Below, in pieces: positions 12,109 through 22,689 of a stretch of 64,000 bases of DNA. The stretch is taken from positions 1-64,000 of the forward strand of contig JAKSYS010000340.1 of assembly GCA_022925895.1 (NCBI GenBank). Reading direction: 5' to 3'. Origin of the DNA: Fragilaria crotonensis. Lineage: Eukaryota > Bacillariophyta > Fragilariophyceae > Fragilariales > Fragilariaceae. Position 1 is the stretch's first letter. Each line of letters opens with the position of its first letter. Made by a program: the position numbers and the translations under genes. The notes beneath the pieces were generated by a model. The model saw only the letters and a program-made list of their open reading frames with translations. It was not told the DNA's origin and searched no databases.

Positions 12109-13238
12109 GTGGGATACGCCTCTGACCCACTCCTCACTAAGCTATCCGACGACGAAAGGAACCTTTTCGTCCGGGCATTCCTCGGGTTCTATCGGCAAGC
12201 CGCATGGGACCCAGCTGGCAGACCTTCGGGAACGCGTCGCGAGCCAGTGGTCGCTAGCACTTTGCGGAAAGCCACAAGCAACCTGGCTGCGGCGTTTCGG
12301 AACAATATCGGGGTCAGCCCCTTGCACCTCCCGGGATCAGCGAACATGCGACCATTCGTCCGATCATGGTTGCAGGCCTGCGAGAACATCGATCCCCCCA
12401 AGCGACAGCAACGAGCAATTACCCTGCAACTTTTGCGATTCATGTTCAACCAGTCGGGAGCGGCAAGCGGAACAGACACGAAGGCCGCAGTCATCGCCGA
12501 GATAGCAATCGTCGCGTACTTCTACGCGATGAGGTCTTGCGAGATAACGGAGACGCCAACGCCGGGACGAACGAAGATCACAAGGCTTAGGGGAGTAACC
12601 TTCCGAGACGCGAGCCACCAAGAGATCCCACACACAGATCCCCGGACCAGTTCCGCCAGTCGAGTGACCGTGACGTTTGAGAATCAGAAGAACGGCCTCA
12701 AGATGGATCGGCGTACACACGAGAGGACAGGAGACCCGGTAATGTGTCCGGTCTTAAGACTCTCATCCCTTATCAAACGGATCCTAGCTGCCGACGACAA
12801 GGCGGAGCCCGACACACCCGTCAGTACGATTTGGAGCACTGGGGGCGCGGAGTTGTAACCAGCGAGGAACTTCGGCTGCACCTGAGATCAGCCTGCACAA
12901 AAGGAGGAGGGGTCGGAACGTTCGGGTACGGAGAAAGTGACATTGGGACCAGGTCCCTTCGGTCCGGCGCCGCAATGGGCCTATTCCTCATGAACCATCC
13001 AGTTGCGAAGATCATGATACTGGGGCGGTGGTCGTCAGACGCATTCCTTGTATACATTCGGCCACAGGTCCTCGAATGGACCAACCAACTGAGCGGCGAC
13101 ATGATCAGAAACGATACCTTCTTCGATGCAGCGGACTCAAGACGCTCCAGCGTGGACGACCCACTCACCCGAGAGAGAACGACGTTGCTACCCGACGGGT
13201 CCCGAACCAAAACCAGCAAGATTCACATCCATCACTGA
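12109..13238 (+). other. Tyrosine recombinase region of the DIRS-like element
   Basis: Contains AYFYAMRSCEIT (first Arg box), then IGTRSLRSGAAMGLF (second Arg box), then WSSDAFLVYIRPQ with the catalytic Tyr. This is the phage-integrase-like fold that DIRS elements use in place of a DDE integrase. Confidence 0.85.
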
Positions 13239-13275
13239 CGGAGCATGGTCAGTCGGTCAAAAGAAGGTTCAATGG

Positions 13276-14003
13276 CTGGACCGACCAAACTCCGGGGAGT
13301 TGGAGCTGAATTACCGCCGGGACGAAGTCCCTGGCAAAGCCAAAACACCAGACTCAGCATTATCTGTAGCAGCACACTCATGCATCAAAACTAAGTCCAA
13401 GGGCGGGCATCGGGCAATCCCAAACGAGGACGGAAGCGACAACAGACTGGTTTCGAAGCCGCGCAGCAAACTTCGTTACATGGTCTGCGGTAGGCTAGTA
13501 CTACAGTGCCTCCAGCGACACTAGCACCCAACAACACAGTATGCGGTACCGAGACACTACGCCGTTATTAACAAAGCATGCAGCCACGATGCACATGATA
13601 TATTTTCTTCGGGTGTGGATACTGGATTGAACTACGAGGCAGGTCACCATTCGAATGCTCACACCAAAAAGAGCAGAAACGTGATCTCGCCGATCGAAGC
13701 TGGAGTGGGAAATTATTGGCTCACATCTATCCATCATCGGATTGATTGTGCCATCTCCACACCAGCATCCCATCCAAGCAACTAGCTTTAATATTTAATT
13801 TCCCCAAGCCCACCCCTGGACCGACCAAACTCCGGGGAGTTGGAGCTGAATTACCGCCGGGACGAAGTCCCTGGCAAAGCCAAAACACCAGACTCAGCAT
13901 TATCTGTAGCAGCACACTCATGCATCAAAACTAAGTCCAAGGGCGGGCATCGGGCAATCCCAAACGAGGACGGAAGCGACAACAGACTGGTTTCGAAGCC
14001 GCG
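13276..14003 (+). repeat. B1 - A2 - B2 end of the DIRS-like element
   Basis: B1 (13276-13463), a 12-base spacer, A2 (13476-13801), a 14-base spacer, then B2 (13816-14003). B1 and B2 are 188 bases and appear identical. The element ends with CGAAGCCGCG at 14003. Confidence 0.9.
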
Positions 14004-14150
14004 AGTGAGCTTACTTATTGGTTGAAACACAAGTCAATGCACGAGCCCCCAAATACACAGGTTGCGGGGACCCCTTTGTCATGCAAAATATGAGGGTTAA
14101 ATTAGAGATGCAGAAAAAATGTTCTGCCAGGGTTTGTCAAGTTTGCATTG
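14004..14150. repeat. ~160-base tandem repeat, copy 3
   Basis: Starts AGTGAGCTTACTTATTGG and continues with GAGCCCCCAAATACACAGG, matching the unit at 6400-6535 with scattered differences. Confidence 0.75.
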
Positions 14151-14480
14151 ATGATACCGACGGTATCCATTGATTGAAGTGGGTATATATACCCATTGAC
14201 TAGTGTGCAATTTTGGGGTTATGCATGGAATCTTGTTCAAGAAGTCAATGCTGAGCTTGGAAACAAGTGAAGCTGTTCTAAGGATGCCATAAAAATACAA
14301 TCAACGCACACCAAGCAACCCACTCCAGTATGATTTTGTTTGATCTCAATGTCTGCCTAATGTTTATCATCCATTTAAGTGGAAACCATCAAATGTGCTA
14401 TAGTTGCAAATTGCCCACTAGTCGATCGGTTTGCATAATATCCATTACAATCAATGGGTGTCATCAGTACCGCCATAAAA
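14143..14480. repeat. Possible small inverted-repeat element
   Basis: An arm at about 14143-14222 (CCATTGATTG, then GACTAGTG and GCAATTT) reappears inverted at about 14400-14478. The left arm also has the palindrome GGGTATATATACCC. This could be a decayed MITE. Confidence 0.4.
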
Positions 14481-15225
14481 TCTTCATAATTCCTGACAGA
14501 GGCATTCTTGCATCTCCATTTCAGCCCTCTGACTTTGCATTTACAAAGGAACTCTGCACCCAGGACATGTTGTGGGATTGTGGCACATTGACTTGTTGTG
14601 AACTAGTCTATGAGTAAGCTTTGTACTACATACAATCCAGGGGAGCCATCAATCATCCCCAATGAAGCATTGACAGGACTATTTTTTGCAAGTCTGAACG
14701 CAGAATATGAATTAGAATGGCGGGGATTCTGCACCCATAGTTGGGGATTGTGATAATAAACATTGATTTGCGCCTCGCACCACACTGGTTTATGGTGCTG
14801 GATATTCAAACCTGCTACGAACAAAGAAGAATGTCATCAAAACTAACAGACCAAACTCAACAAAGTTTCTGCAAAGTCTTATTCAGCAGCATTTACTCTT
14901 GTTAGTACCATTTTTTCATCTCAAAGTCCAACCTCAGATTTTGCACCTTAAATTCTTCACCCTTCCCTGCAAATGAGGCAATGTTGAAGATGAAAATCGG
15001 AGGATTGTTTTTTATTTTGGTTCGGTCATCATTGTAATCCAGCAGGACGAATCTTCTTGTTCTCAAGTAAGGGGATTCACATGAATATACAAGAACCAGG
15101 AACTGCACTAAGTACTACTGTAGTACAAAGAACAAGGATCAATGAGATAGAGCTTTTTGTCCAGTAATAGCCGAGTAACTACTGGTAAAAATGTCGTACT
15201 GAGTACTGGAACACTGGAACTCGTA
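14481..15225. other. No gene seen
   Basis: AT-rich spacer with only short open frames of unremarkable composition. Confidence 0.4.
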
Positions 15226-15405
15226 ATATGCATATGCACCAAAATATGCATATTTTGCTGATATGCATAGTCAACACATTCCAGAATATGCATATTTCTG
15301 AAATATGCATAGTCATGTCAATCGTAGATATGCGTATTCTTGAAATATGCATAGTCAAGAGATCATACTATATGCATATTTCCAAAATATGCAAAGTCAC
15401 GGCGT
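15226..15405. repeat. ATGCATAT hairpin minisatellite, right copy
   Basis: Four units of TATGCATATTT / AAATATGCATAGTCA spaced about 45 bases, in the same orientation as the array at 4590-4815. Confidence 0.8.
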
Positions 15406-15678
15406 TGCTGCAAGTTGACTATCAAAAATCGTATAAAGTAAGCGGGTAACATCGTTCCCATATCATTGTAGACTAACTTACAGATTAAACGATAAAGCGT
15501 TCTCGATAAAAGAGTGAGCTAAACATTGCAATGCCTTGCTATTAGGGACTCAGTCACACCACGACCTGATGACCCGTTCTAGTCATCCATGGATCACGGT
15601 AACCGTACGTCCCCATACGGTGCCTTTTCTTCGGTCCCCTCAAGGTGATATCGCAATGATCTCAACTTGACCCAACCG

Positions 15679-17490
15679 TTAGTATGTAAACCTATCTAAT
15701 AGTTCATCTCGTCGAGGTTGTGGTAGCAGCTTCGTGAACAAATCGCTGAGGTTCGTTTTTGTACCCTCCTTTGCGACCCGCACAGTCTCGGCCGCCACCG
15801 CCTCCCGACAGCGATGATAAGCAATTGAGTGATGCTTCTTTTTCAAAACACTCTCAGGCAACGATGTATTCTTGTACACGGCCTCATTGTCGCAGAATAT
15901 GTTCGTTGGCCAATAAATTGGAACACCGAGCATTCTGAGCTTATACCTTAGTGATTCGATCAACTCGATCGCATTCTTCATCGCTTGGAATTCACTTCCA
16001 AACGTACTCGCCTCGACAGTGTTCTGCCGTTTGCTGTGCCAAATAATTGGCGCCTTGTTACAGAAAATCAGGATTCCGGTCTGAGATCGTCTGGTTGCTC
16101 GGTCGCTGCCATGGCTTGCATCGACGAAGCAATGTGTTGACATAGTATTGCCCCTTGGCTTTGGCATATCCCGAGGGATCGCTTCCTCGACACCGCGATA
16201 AAAATGATTCCAGTCATGCTTCCTGAACATTTTCTCATTTATCATCGGGTGCTGAGCGTCGAATCCCAATTTCCGTTTCGGGTGCTGTTTTAAGTAGCCG
16301 AACATTCGATACAGCGCCTCCAAATGCCCAACTCGGGGCAAGGCCAGATGAGCCGACATCAGGGATGCCTCCAATAGTATATCGACCCTCCCGATCTCCA
16401 CTGCCCAGCGTAACACGCCGATCAGTTCCTGATAATATTGTACCCCGTCGCTCTTCAGTTCAGCCGATACGTCGAGCTCCGGTTTGTAATCGACCGGCAA
16501 TGGAGTGTAGCATTTGGACGGTAGGCGCAGACCCTTCTTAGCCAATGCGTCCTCGACGTTCTTGACGGCCGCCGATACGTACTTCTCGGCGCTCATCGTC
16601 CAACACCATTTCCCATCAACTTGCATTCTACCAAGCTCTGCCCCAAGGTAAATCGCAGGAACTTCTATCTTATCATCCTTGAGCTTGAAGGTTGATTGCA
16701 GTCCCCTTAACGCATCCGCGGGGTCTGCTGATATCGACAGGATATCGTCAACATAACACAAAACTAACTCGTAATATTCGAAGCCATCAGACTTCACTGC
16801 CGGACGCAACCACACATCAGGGTCCGCTTTCGTTGGCGTGTACCCTATATCGTGTAGAGTCTCTGCTAGAAGAGCACGAAAAGCTGCGCCGGCTGACTTC
16901 AGGCCATACAATGCCTTTTTCACCAGAAATATAGTTCCAGCTTCAGACCCGAACTCTGCACCGGCACGAGTCCAGATCTTCTCCCTACAGTCCGCCGTCA
17001 AATAAGCATTCTGAATGTCGCATGCTAGGACCTGTAGGTCATTCAGTGCCGCGATAGTCAATGCGATGCGCACCGAATCACGTGACACCACTGACGCATA
17101 TGTCAGCGTACTTGGTACCTCGGTCGTATGCCCACCCGCAACAAAGCGAGCCTTTCGCCGGAAGTTTTCGCCCATTTTGACGTCAAAGATGAGATGACAT
17201 CTCACCTCTTGATATCCAATCGGCATCTCGGAGATGTCCTTTTCCCACGCTTCGAAAGCGGGCCTGACGTTGCGCATCTCTTTACAGATTGCATCCCACC
17301 AGAGAGTGTTGCCATTCTCTAGATCGAAGGCCCTCGCCTCCGCAACCGTCTTGGGTATCTTTATCCCGAACTTGTGCGTCCGGACCCAATACTTTGATTT
17401 AAGTTCCGTAGTGTGTAGGGCACCCACCACGCGAAAGCTTCAGAGATCCTCGCTTCAACTGCATATTCAGCAACCTGAACGGGGTAACTC
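15679..17490 (-). mobile_element. Ty1/copia retroelement remnant 1 (reverse transcriptase-RNase H)
   Basis: The 3' part of a copia pol gene. It has the reverse transcriptase blocks VVSRDSVRIALTIAAL, CDIQNAYL, KKALYGLKSAGAAF and LCYVDDIL, then RNase H with HCFVDASHGSD, FCDNEAVYKN and KKKHHSIAYH, and the closing LSDLFTKLLPQPRR. Integrase and gag parts are absent, so it is a truncated fossil. The remaining part is open over some 580 codons. I see no pair of long terminal repeats. 15540-15680 may be a remnant of the 3' end. Confidence 0.85.
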
Positions 17491-17870
17491 TCCTTCAAGT
17501 TATTTAATCTATGTGATTATCACTCGTTGTAAAGCGTGTAATAGTAGCCTATGAGTTAATCAAATCAATCACAAATAAAAAGTGAGTCCATTTGTAGAGT
17601 CCCAAACCGTACTGTCGCATACTTATACCGTATGGTATATCTCATGTATGAATCATATCACAATCACGTAATATTAACAGTCCCCGCGACTCCGATCTGA
17701 CTTATGTTAGTCGAAGTCGTAACCCCACATTCAGATAAACTCAATCGGATACCATAACAGAGGCCTCGACCTTGTACTTTAACGGGAAATCTGGTAAAGG
17801 TCTACTGGTTCTGGACAGTCTCCAATGCGTCCCCAAGGTAACGTCCCCGTGCCACATGTCCCCGGTGTGA
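17491..17870. other. Spacer between two copia remnants
   Basis: No gene. It may include terminal-repeat sequence of the neighbouring copia element, but I found no second copy in the window to confirm this. Confidence 0.4.
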
Positions 17871-17874
17871 TACA

Positions 17875-20800
17875 TCACCATAATAGCCTCTCAAGTAACT
17901 CCTTCATCTTCGGACCTGACATTAACTTCGTTAATATGTCGGCAAGATTGGTGCTTGTATCTTCTTTTGCAACTTTGATTGTCCCCGCAGCTATCGCTTC
18001 GCGGACCCGATGGAAATTTATCGCTGCATGCTTCTTCTTCAGGGTAGATTCTGGTCGCGCATTCGTAACCACTGCCGAATTATCACAGAAAACTGCGCAT
18101 TCTTCAACAATTGGTATGCCCATCATGCGCAACTTGTATCGGAGCCCCTCGATCATTTCGACCGCTATTCGCATCGCAAGCAATTCAGATCCGTAGGTCG
18201 ACGCTTCGACAGTATTCTGCCTCTTTGAAAACCACAATATCGGCGCCCGATTAACAAATATAATGATTCCTGAATGTGATCTACGTGTCTCTCTACATCC
18301 GGCGTGGTCAGCATCGACGAAACATGACATCATAACCTCTTTGCCTCGCGGTTCCGGCATGTTCGTAGGAATTGCTTCACTTGCCTCAGGATAAAACTCC
18401 GTCCAATCGCACTTCACGAATCTTTTACTCTTGTAAACCGGGACCGTATCGTCGAATACCATCGTCGATCTTCTATGCGCTTTTAAATACGCAAATATGT
18501 GGAATACCTGCTCGAGATGGCCCTCTCTTGCAGATACAAGGTATCGCGACATGATGGACACGGGCATCAAAATGTCGAGCCTTCCCAGTTCGCATATCCA
18601 GCGCAAAATACCAATCAAACCTTGGTAATAATTTAGTTGTCTGCTTCCCAGTTCTGCAGACATGTCGAGCTCTGGACGATAGCCACTTGCTAGTGGTGTC
18701 TTCGCGTTTGGCAACAATCTCATATCTGCCTCCGCGAGTTCACGTTCGACGTCTGTAATAGCCTTAGTCACGTATGATGTGGATTCGAAGGCCCACGTAA
18801 CCTTGTCCGGATCGTCACTTTCTGGGATTCGAAATTTCTTGACGTTCGCTCCGAGGTATGTGTCAGGTTCCTTCACACTTCCAGCCTTCAGAGTGAACCG
18901 CTTTCCGAGTGAGTCCATAAAACCTTTCGGGTCAATCCCTTGAAAACCAAATCATCGACGTACGATATGACGTATTCGTAGATTTTGTCCCCGTTTGGTC
19001 GCTTTGCACTTCGTAGCCATAGATCGGGATCAGCTTTGGAAGACACAAACCCAAGCTCTCTCAGATTTAAGGCTAAGTAATCTCGGAAGGATCGGCCACT
19101 CGACCTCAAACCATACAATGCCTTCGCAATGATGGCACGTTTCCCTGCATACTCTGGACCGAGCTGATCTGTGAATTTCGTCCACACTTTTTCTTTATTC
19201 GGGGCGGCAAGGTAAGCGTTTTGAATATCGCACGAAAGCACATCCAAGTCATTGAGCGCTGCCAAGAGAAAGAATAATCGCACTGTATCTCGACTGACCA
19301 CAGATGCAAAGGTATCCTCCTTCGACGCTTCGGTCATGCTGCCTCTCGCAACCAGCCTCGCCTTTCGAGTCAAATCCATCTTGACATCAAAAACGAAATA
19401 AGTTTCGACGAATTGGTAGCCGGGAGGCACGCTGTCCGAATCGTTCTCCAAGAATTCGAAGGCGGGGAAAACATTGCGAATCTCCTTCTCAATTGCCTTC
19501 TTCCAGAAGTCTGTCCCCGTTCTCTTGTCAATCGCGAGGGCTTGGGCGACGCTTTTCGGCAATTCCAAACCATACTTGTGGGTGACGGACCAATACTTGG
19601 TCTTAACCTTGTTCAAAATTCGATCCCGTTTCTTCAACACAAAGGGTACCCACCATCGAAAAGCAGGTTCTTGTGTCAAACCATTCATGACCGCGTAGTC
19701 GGCGACCTGAACTGGGTACGAATCCTTGATATCAGCAAGGGTTACCCAAGAGCTCGAACCATCCTTCCACTCGATTAACAGTTTCCAGCCGCGCGTCGTC
19801 CGCTTTGTGCGGGGTCCTGACTTGGTAGAATAATAGGATTGTTCTTCTGGTATCGCGTCGCCGGTCTTCTTATGGTCGATGATTTCCTTCAGCAACAAAG
19901 GTGGCGACCCTGGTCGTCCACCTGCGAATAAATGCACTCGGCTATCAAATTCGCTGTGTAAGTATCTTCAGTTCCATCCTCAAAGCATACGAGATACTCT
20001 CTCGTATCGAGGATGGGGTTCGGATTGGAGGATCCGATCGGCTTTCCGTCACTGTCTCGTTTTCGAGACTTCACAGTGCCGCGGAGCGTTTCACCACCGC
20101 GATCGGTGACAATCTGTGCATTCAAATATCTGTCAAATGCTTCAGGTGTATATTCGTCGGCGTCAGCTCGAAGTTGAGGAGCTGCGTCATCGTCGACGTC
20201 ATCCTGAAACAAATCAACTTGTGGTAGCACATTGTCTCCGATCTCCGCAAACACTTCCTCGTTAGATCGATCATTTCCGATCTTCGAGTTAATCGAATTC
20301 AGCAGCTCCTCAATCTCTCCACATTTATCAACCTTCTCCTCCGGGGTTAAGGACCACACGGTACTTCGCACTAGAGGCTTAGCAGACTTCGGAAGAAGAA
20401 ACACTGCGTCACCACCTCCGTAGTCTTCAGCTGGACCAAGCCAACAGGCCAATTTGCGTTCGTTGTCGTTATCAAGAAAAGCAACGACGTCATACCAACC
20501 GTGCATCACGTAAAGCGAAATATCTGGAGTCCAACCGTGAACCTGCTCGAACGCGCTTCTTCCATTCAAATCTGGGTGCGATCCAGCCATAAAAGAACGG
20601 AGTCTAGCGCACAAGTTTGCCAGGTAGTCCCAAAGCCGCCGTGGAGATTTTGTCTTATCTTGAAACCGCCTAATCATGCGCTTGAGTTCTCGAATGTCTA
20701 ATTCCGCCTTATTCTGGAATGGAGAGTAGGGCTCCGTGTACTTGGGATCAATCGAGTACCTGCGGATCCTCTTCTTCCATTCTTTCCACCCTTCCATTGT

Positions 20801-21490
20801 TGGATCGTTGTCACATAAAAGAGTTTCCGGTATCCCAACTTTCTTGACAAAATCGTCAAGCGCGTATATTGATTCGTTCTTCCTTTCCATCGGGTAAACC
20901 TTTGTGAACCCTCGACCGTTGCCAATAACATGGGCATAACGGTGCGATTCCAAGGACAAAACCTTCGGTTCCATGATGTCAGCATAAAACATTCCGCCCA
21001 TCCTTGGATAGCGAAGATGCGTCATTTGCGTTCTGAATCGTTTGGTGGCCGGGTTCGGGATCGATCGCACACCTTTCTGAGTTGTCACGTCAAGTGTCTT
21101 TTGTGCGGTCGCCAATCCTGTCATCCATCGCCGTGAAACATTTTCAGGTGTTACATGTGACGTTACGTCGCCCGTTCGTACCGCGTATGCCTTCGATTCA
21201 ATCAATTGAAATGGAAACTTCTGGACGGTTGCATCCAGTGAGATACGTCCAGCCTTGACTTGCCACATCATCGCAATTGGTCCTCACACCGTGCTGGACA
21301 GACGTATCATCATCACTTTCGTCGTCGTCCTCATCATTGTTACTACCGCTGACGTACGCACTCAGGTTGAACATGGTCTCCATCATGCTGTTGTCAACAT
21401 CTTCAATCCCTCCAAGGAGGTCCTCGTTAGCACCTTCATACTGATCATCATCGTGCATGATGAAGTTGCTGTTTCATTTGCAATGGAATT
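17875..21490 (-). mobile_element. Ty1/copia retroelement remnant 2 (integrase, reverse transcriptase, RNase H)
   Basis: A longer copia pol fossil of the CoDi type. Integrase lies at about 21270-19890 (FYADIMEPKVLSLESH, CDNDPTMEGW, EPYSPFQNKAELDIRE), reverse transcriptase at 19940-18890 (VVSRDTVRLFFLLAAL, CDIQNAYLAA, KALYGLRSSG, SYVDDL) and RNase H at 18900-17875 (CFVDADHAGC, FCDNSAVVTN, NLADILTKL). An acidic linker (21460-21200) precedes the integrase. The gag end and 5' terminal repeat are missing, and there are a few breaks. Its protein differs clearly from remnant 1, so the two are separate insertions and not a tandem copy. Confidence 0.85.
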
Positions 21491-21499
21491 TGCAAGGAA

Positions 21500-22200
21500 A
21501 TGCGAGTAGTAAAGAACTCGCATTGTAACAAAGGTTCAGGTCGTGTTCATCACCGAAAATTGTCTCAACGACCATGCCATGATACTGTCATAACGTACCA
21601 ACCCGTCATTCAACGTCAAAACTGGATTGCATACGCATAAACAAGTGTACCCCGGAGGTGCGTTTGGTTGTTGTGAAACGATCCGTGACACTGAGCGAGT
21701 AAGCCATGAAGAATGGTGTGATCAGATCATGGTCAACACGGTGTTCTTCGTGTTAAACTTGATTAACCCGTGGTTATAAGGTTACTTTTGTCCTATTGCT
21801 AATCCGCCAGAGGACAAAATGGATTCGGCGATCCGAAAACATTTTGTTTTTGTCCTACCGGTAGGACAAAATGTCGGGGGTTATGCTGGTAGTTGCTGCT
21901 CGACCACACAGAAGCCTTTCAGTTCCACGCATGCGTCAGCGGGCGAATTCGCAATTCTGCGTTCTGCGTTGTGTGTCTGGTTAAGATTCGTCCTAACTAT
22001 ACAGTATGCATATATCGTACACTCCGTACATCATTTTTTTGTTGGCACTTCGTCAGTCATTTTTTAAGTCTGCTGACCACGTACAACCCTCTCTTCGAAC
22101 AAATGAACAAATACGTCCTTCATCAATTCATGATAAAGATTGAGATCTTTATATAGAGAGACTCGAGAGTCCTTAGAAAGTCTTTCGAAAGCCCAAACAC
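21500..22200. other. Spacer with a 24-base perfect palindrome
   Basis: No gene seen. At 21848-21871 the half-site TTTTGTCCTACC is followed by its exact reverse complement. Similar TCCTACC words recur in the hairpins at 40950-41100. Confidence 0.6.
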
Positions 22201-22206
22201 GTTGTC

Positions 22207-22341
22207 ATGATCACCACTCGCATCAGCCTCTCACTCACTTTAATCACGGCCGTTTGTGGTGCTCGCGCAACTACTACGGAAATTCGTTCCTTGAATGGGT
22301 ATACTAGGAGAGGGAAGAGACAGCGTACCGGAAGCGATTAG
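22207..22341 (+). pseudogene. 5' end of a secreted-protein gene, cut by the MULE
   Basis: The ATG at 22207 opens a 44-codon frame starting MITTRISLSLTLITAVCG, a good signal peptide with likely cleavage after GARA, followed by a basic segment. The stop codon is supplied by the first bases of the MULE terminal repeat (22335 onward). This suggests that a host gene was interrupted. On the far side (27467 onward) the sequence stays open for a few codons but shows no known domain. It could be a chance open frame. Confidence 0.35.
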
Positions 22342-22376
22342 AATGCAAGGAAATGACGTCAACATTTTTGTCGCAG
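22335..22376 (+). repeat. MULE left terminal inverted repeat
   Basis: Pairs with 27425-27466. It contains TGACGTCA (22354-22361), a perfect bZIP/CRE palindrome. Confidence 0.85.
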
Positions 22377-22689
22377 AATCTGACTTTTCGGAATCCTCGT
22401 TTTATTGCGTCAACAGGAGCCATTTTCCAAGCAACCTTAGTCAAAACTTCGTCATGGATAAGGAAGATAAATCTGCCCGACATTTGTTTGAACAGTAATA
22501 AAAATCTTCGTGTGTTAATGTGATTATAACATTGAATACCCACAACTTCCGCCACAATTTACCACAGTTTTAACCTTTATGGTCCACACCATGGTTCGTT
22601 TGTTTTGGTTGCTTCAACCCCTGTTGCTTTGCCAAAATCCTCTTTCATGCTCACATTATGCTCTCTCCATTCGTTGTCCTGCCTTTAGG

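Larger units (their letters stand above)
6532..14003 (+). mobile_element. Tyrosine-recombinase (DIRS-superfamily, Ngaro/PAT-like) retroelement
   Basis: A 7.5 kb element with the split direct repeat order A1 - coding - B1 - A2 - B2, diagnostic of Ngaro/PAT-type elements. The A repeats (6532-6857 and 13476-13801, 326 bases) differ at one position that I can see; the B repeats (13276-13463 and 13816-14003, 188 bases) look identical. The order of parts is gag-like, reverse transcriptase, RNase H, tyrosine recombinase. The near-identity of the repeats makes it young. It looks structurally complete. The coding region is spread over several frames, about four changes, some of which may be the frameshifting or splicing this kind of element uses. 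No target-site duplication is seen, as expected for recombinase insertion. Confidence 0.9.

Noticed and set aside
15679-21490. One single copia element of 5.8 kb
   Set aside because: Reverse transcriptase and RNase H occur twice with clearly different sequences, so these are two separate remnants.
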